A stretch of 42,179 nt of DNA from Methanobacteriota archaeon (GTDB taxonomy: Bacteria > Myxococcota > UBA727 > JABDBI01): contig JABDBI010000015.1 in assembly GCA_013288705.1 (NCBI GenBank), positions 1 to 42,179 on the forward strand, read 5' to 3'. Positions within the stretch are counted from its first letter, which is position 1, and each line of letters begins with the position of its first letter. A program made the translations under genes and the position numbers. Below the pieces are notes generated by a model, which saw only the letters and a program-made list of their open reading frames with translations, made no database searches and was not told where the DNA came from. Below are positions 35,009 to 42,179 of the stretch, piece by piece.

Positions 35009-35488
35009 ATGATGAACAAAATAATGAAGATGATGAGAAAAGTAGCACGCGTAAATCGAAAAAACGCACAACGTGGCTTCACGTTGATTGAACTCGTGTT
35101 GGTCATAGCGATTTTAGGAATCTTGGCAGTTGTTGCCCTTCCAACGCTATTTAACACGACGTTAACTGCAGCCAAAAGCAATTCCATGGGAATGACTGCG
35201 AGTGCAATACAAGAGGCAGTAGGCATCTATTCCTCTGACCAAGTCGCACAAGGACATCAGTTAAGCTATCCGACTACCCTGGATGCAGCGACGGCTGGTG
35301 CCGCAAGTCCAACCAATCCTTTGTTTGGGGGGCTGTTGCAGCAGGGTGTGACTTCGTCGTGGATAAAGGTCTCTGCAACTTGCTACGTGTATGACGTGAA
35401 CGGCACTGGAGTGGTTGCTGCTGGAGATACCTATTTCCAATACACACCCGCTACCGGCGTCTTCGTGACAGTCTCGACCTGTTCATGA
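35009..35488 (+). CDS. Type IV prepilin-like pilin (cluster 2, second)
   Basis: This 159-residue prepilin has a basic leader ending QRG, then FTLIELVLVIAILGILAVVA, with Gly -1 and Glu +5. The body is strongly similar to the 34446 pilin (PLFGGLLQQGVTSSW, TCYVYDVNGTG, DTYFQYTPATG). Like it, a Cys pair lies in the C-terminal region (ATC, STC). Tandem duplication of a pilin gene with its promoter is the simplest explanation. It may be a major or alternative pilin. Confidence 0.88.
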   Translation: MMNKIMKMMRKVARVNRKNAQRGFTLIELVLVIAILGILAVVALPTLFNTTLTAAKSNSMGMTASAIQEAVGIYSSDQVAQGHQLSYPTTLDAATAGAASPTNPLFGGLLQQGVTSSWIKVSATCYVYDVNGTGVVAAGDTYFQYTPATGVFVTVSTCS

Positions 35489-35491
35489 GCT

Positions 35492-35938
35492 ATGCGTGGA
35501 ATAACCGCAGTCGAGGTCATTCTCTCGATCGCTTTGTTGGGCATTATGGCTATCGCTGCGGTTTTCCTCGTTCCTCCCGTGGGGAGCGTGCGCGTCGAAG
35601 CTGCGGCCAAACAAGTTCGGTCTGATATTGAGTATGCGCGGCAAAATGCCATGATGACTGGCCAGACCTCTGGCGTGCAGTTTGTGAGTGGTGGCGCCTA
35701 TACGGTCTATCAGGGAACTGTTTCCACACCGCTGCTAAGTCCACTGACCGGCCAAACAATGGTCGTCACCTTGAGCACAAATTATCCAAGCACGACAATA
35801 TCAGGCAATTTCACGGTGGAGTTCGATAATATGGGCAACCCGACAACCGGTGGTGGGGGGAGTGTGACGCTGGTCAATGGAAGCGTCAGTAAAACGATCA
35901 CCGTGACGCAAAATACCGGGAAGGTGACTGGGCCATGA
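35492..35938 (+). CDS. GspH/MshC-like minor pilin (cluster 2)
   Basis: This 148-residue minor prepilin has an unusually short leader, M-R-G, then ITAVEVILSIALLGIMAIAA, with Glu at +5. The mature part repeats that of the 28310 product (NAMMTGQTSGVQFVSGGAY, TVYQGT, SPLTGQ, TTGGGG). It begins 3 bp after the second pilin and overlaps the next gene by 4 bp. The leader of only three residues is short but similar lengths occur in pseudopilin families. Confidence 0.87.
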   Translation: MRGITAVEVILSIALLGIMAIAAVFLVPPVGSVRVEAAAKQVRSDIEYARQNAMMTGQTSGVQFVSGGAYTVYQGTVSTPLLSPLTGQTMVVTLSTNYPSTTISGNFTVEFDNMGNPTTGGGGSVTLVNGSVSKTITVTQNTGKVTGP

Positions 35939-36504
35939 AAACAATTAAAGGAGCCTGCAAAAAAAAAATAGACTCCCCCTTTGGAAAAGGGGGTAGGGGG
36001 ATTTTCTCGAGATGGCAAGTGGAAGAAATCCCCCCAGCCCCCTTTTTCAAAGGGGGAGAAAAAGGCTTTGCGTTGCTGGACGCCATCTTGGGGCTCGCAC
36101 TCCTTAGCGCTGGGATCTTTGGACTGCTTTATGTCTTTCAGGGTTCTGTGAGCGCGTCAATATTGGCAGATCAAACTGTTATCGCCACCAATTTAGCGCG
36201 AAAAACCATGGAGGAAATTATTGCGCAGCGAGATTGTAATCTCTCCGGATGCGGATACACGTCGACGCTCACATCTATCAATAACACCCTATTATACAAC
36301 CAAAACCCAGTGACGGGATTTGCTAGTTATGTGATTACCGCCTCTGCATATGAGGTTAATCCTAATTACATCAGTGGCGGCACCGACGACTTTTTAAGCG
36401 CTCAATCAGGCTCAGGTTATGCACGCGTGACCGTGACCGTGAGCTGGAACAATGCCGCTAATGCCATTCAACTTGTCACGCTTATCGCGAACTATGTGCC
36501 ATGA
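35935..36504 (+). CDS. GspI/MshD-like minor pilin with repeat-expanded leader (cluster 2)
   Basis: This 189-residue paralogue of the 28741 gene shares QRDCNLSGCGYTS, SGSGYARVTVTVSW and NAIQLVTLIANY with it. Its N terminus MKTIKGACKKK is followed by a repeat-encoded stretch and then GEKGFALLDAILGLALLSAG. Against MKTRTIKGFSLLEAV the comparison indicates about 38 extra residues inserted between the basic leader and the cleavage Gly. No in-frame start codon lies between the repeat and GFALLDAI, so the insertion must be translated. Position +5 is Asp rather than Glu. A run of ten A at 35959-35968 lies in the leader. Confidence 0.87.
   Translation: MKTIKGACKKKIDSPFGKGGRGIFSRWQVEEIPPAPFFKGGEKGFALLDAILGLALLSAGIFGLLYVFQGSVSASILADQTVIATNLARKTMEEIIAQRDCNLSGCGYTSTLTSINNTLLYNQNPVTGFASYVITASAYEVNPNYISGGTDDFLSAQSGSGYARVTVTVSWNNAANAIQLVTLIANYVP
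35971..36064. repeat. Palindromic GC-rich repeat (copy 3), in frame inside a prepilin leader
   Basis: This is the same family as 2353-2446 but inverted: its left arm (CCCCCTTTGGAAAAGGGGG) corresponds to the complement of copy 1's right arm, and its right arm to the complement of copy 1's left arm. The frame stays open, encoding [13 protein letters not shown] and [12 protein letters not shown]. In either orientation the repeat yields a similar Pro/Gly/Lys/Phe-rich peptide. Confidence 0.9.
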
Positions 36505-37004
36505 TGAAACTAAAAGCCTTCAGTCTGCTCGAGGTTCTTCTGGTCATTGTGATGATTGCTATCCTAGGGACAGTGCTGGGTCCAATTTTGAGCAGCGCGG
36601 TGCAGGGCTTTAATATAATTTCATCGAGGCGAGAGGTTTTGGCGGAAGCTCGCGCTGGTATGGATCGCATGGTGAGAGAGATTAGGTTGACGCCAAGTGC
36701 TTCCCAAATATTCAATATCGGAGCAACCAACCTTCATATTCAATATCCGGTGGGAACCGATATCACCTATAGTCTCAGTAGTGGAAATCTGCTTCGCAAT
36801 TCAGATATCTTGATAGGCAATTTGGCCTCTCTCGCATTCACCTACTATGATCAAGCGGGAAATGTAACCGGTACCGCCGCCAACGTGCGCAGCATCGACA
36901 TTCAGATGACCGTGAACGCGCTGGACACGAGCACGCTGACCCTGCAGACGAGGGTATTTTTGCGCAATACGGGGAACGATTATGCGAATTTTACGTCGCC
37001 ATAG
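36501..37004 (+). CDS. GspJ/MshO-like minor pilin (cluster 2)
   Basis: This 167-residue paralogue of the 29212 gene has leader MMKLKA then FSLLEVLLVIVMIAILGTVL. Ala rather than Gly is at -1, an unusual prepilin-peptidase site, while Glu is kept at +5. Shared mature motifs include MVREIRLTPSA, YPVGTDITYSL and RNTGNDYANF. It overlaps the preceding gene by 4 bp and the next by 23 bp. Confidence 0.87.
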   Translation: MMKLKAFSLLEVLLVIVMIAILGTVLGPILSSAVQGFNIISSRREVLAEARAGMDRMVREIRLTPSASQIFNIGATNLHIQYPVGTDITYSLSSGNLLRNSDILIGNLASLAFTYYDQAGNVTGTAANVRSIDIQMTVNALDTSTLTLQTRVFLRNTGNDYANFTSP

Positions 37005-37719
37005 AGGATTTGCTGCGCTAAGCGTGCTTCTTGCCATCAGCGTTTTGGCGGCGATGGCGGCTTCCCTGCTGGTGCAGGTGGCGGCCAATCAATGGACGCG
37101 CACGCAGCAGCTGCAGATGGATCAAGCATTTTACTCGGCGCATGCAGCAATGGAATTTTCCATGGGCCAAATTTTACTCGGGGGCGATCCGTGCGTGATC
37201 CCAACCCGCTACTTTGAAGGAAACGCCTTCACGATCAACCGAACCACCGGTTTGGGTGGCAAGATTCAGGTCACGACAACACGGGGATCCGCTACAAATT
37301 CGTTTAGCATCAATGATCCAAATCCGCTGACGCAAGCAACATCCCTTAACGTCAACACATCCAACGCGCATATTAATGGGCCTTCCGTGCAAGTTTTGGG
37401 AGTTTCATTCACACTGCCTAATACGAGCTGTATTGGCTCCAGCACCGTCACGTCAATGACCCTTAGCTGGACACCTGACCATGGTTATAAAATCTTGATA
37501 ATTTCGATAGACGGTTCGCAGGTATACAACAGCCAAACTGGCTTACACTCCGGTTCAACTTTTAGTTTTAGCAGCAATGTTCTTTTAACCAACAACGGCA
37601 GCACGCATACGTTGGACTATATTACTTGGGATCACCTTGGGAGTTCTGAGACGATTACCATTGTCTTCAACATGAGCGATGGCAGCTCAAGTAGCGTCAC
37701 CTTCTCGGCACACACTTAA
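36982..37719 (+). CDS. GspK/MshP-like minor pilin with distinct C-terminal domain (cluster 2)
   Basis: This 245-residue protein has leader MRILRRHRG then FAALSVLLAISVLAAMAASL, with Ser in place of Glu at +5, as in K-type tip pilins. Residues to about 115 align with the 29708 product (QQLQMDQAFYSAHAAMEFSM, KIQVTTTRGSATNSFSI). After that it is unrelated: MTLSWTPDHGYKILIIS and STFSFSSNVLLTNNGS suggest a compact beta-sandwich. It is probably the tip pilin of cluster 2, with a different exposed domain. Confidence 0.85.
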   Translation: MRILRRHRGFAALSVLLAISVLAAMAASLLVQVAANQWTRTQQLQMDQAFYSAHAAMEFSMGQILLGGDPCVIPTRYFEGNAFTINRTTGLGGKIQVTTTRGSATNSFSINDPNPLTQATSLNVNTSNAHINGPSVQVLGVSFTLPNTSCIGSSTVTSMTLSWTPDHGYKILIISIDGSQVYNSQTGLHSGSTFSFSSNVLLTNNGSTHTLDYITWDHLGSSETITIVFNMSDGSSSSVTFSAHT

Positions 37720-37815
37720 GGACGACGTCAAAAATCAAGCCGCATGCTTGAATATTTGCCGCGACTCATTCTAGAGTACGCAGAAGACTTTCAAACTACG
37801 CAGGAGATTTTGGTC

Positions 37816-38547
37816 ATGTCGGTGATTTTGAACGCGCTAAAATCTCATAAGCCGCAAGAAAAAGAGGGCGAGCCAGCCTCGGCAAACAAGGCCACTTCGT
37901 TTCGCCGCGGAATGCTCAGGTTCCCTGGCCAGAAGAAAGGAACTAAAATTTTGTTTGCTGTCTTTGCACTGGTCGTTGTGTTGACGGCAGGGCTGAAGCT
38001 GCGGAATGCAGGGGTTTTTCACGCGCATCAAAAAGTCGCGATCAAGAGGAAAGTCCTGCATCGCCACGCAGAGCCGGAAGATCTCGGCGTGACCATGGAA
38101 AAGGCAGCGGCACTGTTTGGGCAAAATCGCTTAGATGAAAGCCTGCAACTCTATCAGCAAGCGTTAGACAAAAATCCGCATAACGCAAAAATTCACAATG
38201 ACATGGGTTTGATTCTACTCAAGAAGAATCTTCTTGTGGAGAGCGAAAAGCATCTTAGTCTCGCTACTGAACTCGATTCGATGTGTGCCGAATGTCACAA
38301 TAATTTGGGCTATTTGAAAACGCAGCAGGGAGAAAATACCAAGGCAGAGCAATGCTTTAAAAAAGCCATTTCTTTGCAGGCATCATACGCGGACCCATAT
38401 TACAATTTGGGTGTCCTATACGAAAAAAATGGCGATATCCGAAATGCGATAAACGCCTATCAGGATTTTTTGCGCCATTTTCCAGACAAAGAGTCTCCGG
38501 TTTTTCTTCAGGTCGAAAATCGCATTCTTGTTCTTCAGGGAAGATAA
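37816..38547 (+). CDS. TPR protein of GspB/MshN type
   Basis: The product of about 243 residues starts MSVILNALKSHKPQEKE, the sort of short N-terminal motif seen in GspB- and MshN-type assembly proteins. A single membrane helix (about residues 45-62, KILFAVFALVVVLTAGL) is followed by three to four TPR units (DESLQLYQQALDKNPHNAK, AECHNNLGYLKTQQGENTK, ADPYYNLGVLYEKNGDIRN). The ATG at 37816 follows AGGAG at 37802-37806. The in-frame extension to 37744 is rejected. The stop TAA is directly followed by the next ATG. Confidence 0.87.
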   Translation: MSVILNALKSHKPQEKEGEPASANKATSFRRGMLRFPGQKKGTKILFAVFALVVVLTAGLKLRNAGVFHAHQKVAIKRKVLHRHAEPEDLGVTMEKAAALFGQNRLDESLQLYQQALDKNPHNAKIHNDMGLILLKKNLLVESEKHLSLATELDSMCAECHNNLGYLKTQQGENTKAEQCFKKAISLQASYADPYYNLGVLYEKNGDIRNAINAYQDFLRHFPDKESPVFLQVENRILVLQGR

Positions 38548-39429
38548 ATGACAAAATGGTCTGTGGGCATCGATGTGACGGCGCAGGATATCAGAATGAT
38601 TTGCCTGACCAAGAAGGGCGAGAGCTATCAGCTATTTGCGCATGCTGTGGTGAAGCGAGGCGACGAAGAGGGCATGAAGAAATTGCTTCACCATCCTGCA
38701 ATGCATCGTGGGACGACGAGATTTTCCATCCATGATGGAACCATCAAAATTCGGAAAATCACCACACCCGTTGTGCCCAAGGAGGAGCTTGAGGAAGTCA
38801 TCAAGTGGTCTCTTAAGGAAGCCATTAAGGTGCCGGTAGAAGGTCATATACTTCGCTACTATCCGATGAGTGGGGCGGAGGAGAAAAAGCAGTCTTATTT
38901 GGTGCTCGCCATAGAGCGAGGAAAGCTGCAGGATCACTTGATCGAATTGCAGAAAATTGGGATTTCTCAGCCGCAAATGATTGAGCCACATATGCAGGCC
39001 TTAGCAAACTGCGTAGAATATAACTATGATCTAAAACAGACCGATCGCTATGCAATCATTACCTTAGACAATGCACTGGCCTATTTCGCTGTTATCTCTG
39101 CCGAGGGGCTTCTTTTTTACAGAACTTTTTCTGGCGTGACCGCAAGTGCGAGTGCAGACCAGAAGCAGCTCTTTCCAAAACTTGGCGTCGAGATTCAATA
39201 CTCTTGTGAAAACTACCTGACCCAGTTTCCAAATCAGTCTATTAGTAGCGCGATTTTGTCCGGGGACGGCATATATTTGCCCGGGCTCAAAGAGCACATC
39301 GAGGAAACGCTTCGGGTGCCAACTGGTTTATTGGAGGTGTTCAAAAAAATAGATGCAAAAGCAATTCCACCCGCTGAGCTGACTCATGCAGCAGCATACT
39401 ATGGCATAGCGACAGGACTAGCTTTGTAG
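38548..39429 (+). CDS. PilM/MshI/GspL-type actin-like assembly protein
   Basis: This 293-residue cytoplasmic actin-fold protein of the pilus alignment complex has KWSVGIDVTAQDIRMICL at the N terminus, the usual first phosphate-binding strand, and RYAIITLDNALAYFAVIS, the second. ILSGDGIYLPGLKEHIEE and AAAYYGIATGLAL at the C terminus match PilM-like proteins. It begins right after the TPR gene stop and is followed after 16 bp by a PilN-like gene. The order TPR, PilM, PilN, PilO, PilP, secretin fits the conserved operon. Confidence 0.92.
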   Translation: MTKWSVGIDVTAQDIRMICLTKKGESYQLFAHAVVKRGDEEGMKKLLHHPAMHRGTTRFSIHDGTIKIRKITTPVVPKEELEEVIKWSLKEAIKVPVEGHILRYYPMSGAEEKKQSYLVLAIERGKLQDHLIELQKIGISQPQMIEPHMQALANCVEYNYDLKQTDRYAIITLDNALAYFAVISAEGLLFYRTFSGVTASASADQKQLFPKLGVEIQYSCENYLTQFPNQSISSAILSGDGIYLPGLKEHIEETLRVPTGLLEVFKKIDAKAIPPAELTHAAAYYGIATGLAL

Positions 39430-39445
39430 AAGAGGAGAGAAAGCG

Positions 39446-39940
39446 ATGAGACATGTTAATTTTTTAGACGGTAAATCCGCGGCCCGAGGCCAGACCGAGC
39501 TTAATTATCTCTCCATTCTCATTGTGTTTGTCGTCATCAGCCTCGGATGCGCGGGTTTCATGCTCTGGCAAAGGCATAGCATTGATACGCTCAAAAAGCA
39601 GCTCGATTCCGTGACGACAGAAGTTAACAAATTGAGCGCTTCAGTGAGTTCAAAACACAAAAAAGAATCCGCTCAGGATATTCTTGCTCAGCTTAATCAT
39701 CCGATTGCGTGGTCAAGGCTTTTGAAAGAGGTTGCTCTGATGGTGCCGCCGTCGATCCAATTGTCGCAGCTGACAGGTTCTTTGTCGGGCACCCGTGTTT
39801 TGGTGCTCAAGGGAAACATGCAAACAGCGCAGTCTATTTTTTCGCTTAAGCACAGCCTGATGAATCTTCCGGAATGCAAAAATGCATCGGTGGCAAACTT
39901 GGCGCAATCAACCTTTCAGATAGAGTGTCAACTTCGATGA
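39446..39940 (+). CDS. PilN-type inner-membrane assembly protein
   Basis: This 164-residue bitopic protein begins MRHVNFLDGKSA, the conserved short cytoplasmic PilN tail that binds PilM. One membrane helix (about residues 26-46, ILIVFVVISLGCAGFMLW) is followed by a coiled coil (LKKQLDSVTTEVNKLSASVS) and a periplasmic ferredoxin-like domain. The stop overlaps the PilO-like ATG. The family is clear by context and topology even where sequence is divergent. Confidence 0.9.
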   Translation: MRHVNFLDGKSAARGQTELNYLSILIVFVVISLGCAGFMLWQRHSIDTLKKQLDSVTTEVNKLSASVSSKHKKESAQDILAQLNHPIAWSRLLKEVALMVPPSIQLSQLTGSLSGTRVLVLKGNMQTAQSIFSLKHSLMNLPECKNASVANLAQSTFQIECQLR

Positions 39941-40470
39941 GTTTGAAGCTCGCTAAAATTGATCTCAAGCAAAAACTCAACAAGCGGGAGACGATCATCT
40001 TTATTGCCACCCTTTTGGTTTCTTGCCTGGGGTTTTTCAAGGTCTTTGCCTTGCCTGGTCAGAAGGCAATTACGGATGCCAAACAGCAAATTCAAACTTT
40101 GGAAAACGAACGCAAACAATTGGCCGCAAAAAGTGTAGGCAAAACGGCTCCAGAACCGAAGAAGAAACAATGGCTTTCATCGGCTGACGCCGTGGAAGAA
40201 GCGCTCGACGCCCTTGTGCGGCCTACGTACATGAAAGGTGTGAAGGTGATTTCTATGCAGTTGGCTGAATCCAAAACAGAAAAGGCCTTTACGAAACGAA
40301 GCGCGATCTTGACGGTTTCCGGAAATTTCACGGCTGTCGGGCGATATCTTGAAGATCTCGAGAACCTACCTGCACCATTTGTGATTGAGACAATCTCAAT
40401 GGCTGTGGATGGCACTAAGTCAAGTGACGTGGTCACAAAAATTCAGGGTGGATTTTATGAATCGAATTAG
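39937..40470 (+). CDS. PilO-type inner-membrane assembly protein
   Basis: The product of about 177 residues from the ATG at 39937 (MSLKLAKIDLKQKLNKRE) has one membrane helix (about residues 20-38), a coiled coil (ITDAKQQIQTLENERKQLAA) and a periplasmic domain (FTAVGRYLEDLENLPAPFV). The start overlaps the previous stop as ATGA; a longer in-frame reading from 39874 is rejected. It should pair with the PilN-like protein in the periplasm. Confidence 0.89.
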   Translation: MSLKLAKIDLKQKLNKRETIIFIATLLVSCLGFFKVFALPGQKAITDAKQQIQTLENERKQLAAKSVGKTAPEPKKKQWLSSADAVEEALDALVRPTYMKGVKVISMQLAESKTEKAFTKRSAILTVSGNFTAVGRYLEDLENLPAPFVIETISMAVDGTKSSDVVTKIQGGFYESN

Positions 40471-40825
40471 AGTAGCCATGGAAATTTCGATGATTTTGTC
40501 AATTCCCATCGCTCTGCATGCGGCCGCACCACTTTCTGGATTAAATACGACTGATTTCCAAAACGCGCCAAAGAATCAAGTCGAGTGGAAAAACAATCCT
40601 TTTGTACGGCAAGAGGATGATGCCGGTATACAAGAACTGACTCTTTTTGCCATCATCTACAACAAATCCAAAGCCGCGGCACTCATTGACGATCAAATCG
40701 TCGAGGCTGGTGACAAGATAGGCTCTGCAGAGATAATTCAAATCGAAAAACAACAGGTCGTTTTGCGCAATGAAAACGGTGTTTTCAGGTTATCGTTTAA
40801 GAGAAAGAAAAATGAAAGAGTTTAA
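40457..40825 (+). CDS. PilP/MshK/GspC-like periplasmic protein
   Basis: The product of about 122 residues from the ATG at 40457 (MNRIRVAMEISMILSIPIAL) has a signal-like N terminus and a short HR-type domain: LTLFAIIYNKSKAAALIDDQIVEAGDKIG followed by IIQIEKQQVVLRNENGVF, the usual PilP/GspC beta fold. It overlaps the PilO-like gene by 14 bp and the secretin gene by 14 bp. It should connect the inner-membrane complex to the secretin. Confidence 0.87.
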   Translation: MNRIRVAMEISMILSIPIALHAAAPLSGLNTTDFQNAPKNQVEWKNNPFVRQEDDAGIQELTLFAIIYNKSKAAALIDDQIVEAGDKIGSAEIIQIEKQQVVLRNENGVFRLSFKRKKNERV

Positions 40826-42179
40826 GCTGCGCTTCCTTGGCCTTTTTGTTGTTTTGTTTCCTCTGGCTGCAATGGCTGCAGAGAAGTATTCTTTGGAAGT
40901 TCGCGATGCCCCGGTTGCCAACGTCATTCGCTTGCTCGCCCATATGGAGGCGAAGAATGTTGTGATCCCCGGGGATTTGCAGGGTAACGTGACAGCAAGC
41001 TTTCCGGTGATTCAACTGAATGACGCATTGAGCTCGATATTGGTCTCCAACGATCTTGTGGCTTCGCTGACAAATGGAGTTTTGCAAATCACCACCAAGA
41101 GGGCGCAAGAAACGCTTGGCAAAGATCTCACCACGGTAACCATTCATCTCAAATATGCGAAGGCAAGAGATGTGTGGTTGCAGGCGAAAGCCCTGGTTGC
41201 CGGGCGAGGGATCATGTTGGTCGATGATAGAACTAATTCGATTACGATCCATGGCACCGAAGATCAAATTAAGAGCGTTCGTTCGTTGGTTGAAAATATC
41301 GACAAATTGGACAAGCAAGTTCTTATCGAAGCTAAAATTGTTGCGGTATCCAAGAGCTTTTCGCGGGACCTTGGGATTCAATGGGGAGTTAATGGCACTG
41401 CCGGATTTGTCACCGTCAATGGATCAACTTCGGCAGGCACGGGACAAAACGGCCGCCCTCTCAACTTAGCTGCCGCCGCGCCGAGTCCGATATCGGGCCT
41501 TGTGGCAGCGCTTGGCCCATTTGGCAACACCTATATTGATGTGGAACTTTCGGCAGGAGAAGTAAATGGAGACGTTGCATTTCTTGCACGCCCTTCAATT
41601 GTGACCATGAATAACCAACCAGCGACGATTCGCAGCGGTTTGAAATTTTTTGTTAGAACCGCTGGCAGTGTGTCGATTTCGTCTGGCTCAACTGGAACCT
41701 CAGGCACTTCGAGTGCCCCCACTTCGGCCACAAACTCGACCTCAGGCTCAAACTCGGCGAATGCACCAGCGTCCGGGGTTACCACCAGTTCTACGCTGCA
41801 AGAAATTGACTCAGGCGTGACGCTCGTTATTACGCCGCAAATTACCCCCGACAATAAAATTAGTCTTGTCATTAACGTCATCTCATCGCAACTTGGTTCC
41901 ACGACGGTTGACGCTATCCCATCTATTAACGACAATACCGCCACCACGACTGTTTTACTTGAGGATGGCGCAACGACGGTTATCGGGGGTCTTGCTCAGC
42001 TCCAAAATACGGACTCTACCGATGGACTTCCATGGTTGGCGCGCCTGCCCCTTATAGGCGGATTGTTTGGTAAATCCGCAAGCACAAAATCAAAATCGGA
42101 ACTGCTTATTTTTATTACCCCCACAGTGATGAAAGAAGCAATTAAGCAGCTCAAAGGATTTAACGAAAAAAACCTAAAC
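40812..42179 (+). CDS. Secretin (PilQ/MshL/GspD family), 3' partial
   Basis: This outer-membrane channel gene is open through the right edge. It starts at the ATG at 40812 with a signal peptide (LRFLGLFVVLFPLAAMAA) and has STN/N0-like (residues about 25-95) and N1-like domains (VTIHLKYAKARDVWLQAKAL, NSITIHGTEDQIKSVRSL), then the secretin domain from about residue 175 (KQVLIEAKIVAVSKSFSRDL). VNGDVAFLARPSIVTMNNQP, TLQEIDSGVTLVITPQI and LLIFITPTVM are typical. A Ser/Thr/Gly-rich insert lies at about residues 285-325. No stop is visible, so the last residues are outside the window. Confidence 0.9.
   Translation, partial: MKEFKLRFLGLFVVLFPLAAMAAEKYSLEVRDAPVANVIRLLAHMEAKNVVIPGDLQGNVTASFPVIQLNDALSSILVSNDLVASLTNGVLQITTKRAQETLGKDLTTVTIHLKYAKARDVWLQAKALVAGRGIMLVDDRTNSITIHGTEDQIKSVRSLVENIDKLDKQVLIEAKIVAVSKSFSRDLGIQWGVNGTAGFVTVNGSTSAGTGQNGRPLNLAAAAPSPISGLVAALGPFGNTYIDVELSAGEVNGDVAFLARPSIVTMNNQPATIRSGLKFFVRTAGSVSISSGSTGTSGTSSAPTSATNSTSGSNSANAPASGVTTSSTLQEIDSGVTLVITPQITPDNKISLVINVISSQLGSTTVDAIPSINDNTATTTVLLEDGATTVIGGLAQLQNTDSTDGLPWLARLPLIGGLFGKSASTKSKSELLIFITPTVMKEAIKQLKGFNEKNLN

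Overview
The window looks like one chromosomal stretch of a Gram-negative bacterium of roughly 50% GC. The evidence is an MSHA-like type IV pilus locus ending in an outer-membrane secretin, two predicted lipoproteins, many two-component proteins, a Y1 (REP-associated) transposase and abundant palindromic repeats. It most resembles the deltaproteobacterial, myxococcal or bdellovibrio-type lineages, but this placement is inference and no rRNA or tRNA gene is visible to test it.

Layout. 1-4801: purine synthesis genes purQ (5' end outside the window), purL and purF in overlapping order, then a helical TPR-like protein. 4802-7036: a repeat-rich zone with a Y1 transposase nested between inverted repeats, ctaA (heme A synthase) and a nearly perfect 313-bp palindrome. 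7037-10417 (minus): yhbY-pip-plsC-boxB, closely spaced or overlapping. 10542-16456: fdxA, a small membrane protein, a Cys-rich lipoprotein, pepN and a copper amine oxidase lipoprotein. 16546-24243: a signalling island with seven receiver-containing proteins besides a PAS histidine kinase and a His-rich membrane kinase next to a RedB-like thiol protein. 24332-42179: two consecutive MSHA/type II-like pilus clusters (ATPase, platform protein, pilin(s), then H-, I-, J- and K-like minor pilins), followed by one shared set of TPR, PilM-, PilN-, PilO- and PilP-like proteins and a secretin that runs off the right edge.

How the parts may work together. The signalling island directly precedes the pilus locus, so it may control pilus or surface behaviour; this is inferred from proximity only. 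The two pilus clusters are paralogous gene by gene but share one apparent alignment and secretin complex. Their K/MshP-like genes keep the same N-terminal half and carry unrelated C-terminal domains, which suggests different tips on a common machine.

The most unusual theme is a family of short GC-rich palindromic repeats inside or against genes. One copy is translated in the PurF propeptide, one is translated in the leader of an I-type prepilin, one supplies the last codons of pepN, and a different palindrome is translated in a CtaA loop. The first two sit in parts of proteins expected to be removed by proteolysis. A second, larger palindromic family (4805-5097, 5690-5790, 6721-7033) surrounds the Y1 transposase, and in one copy the 47-bp core is inverted relative to its arms.
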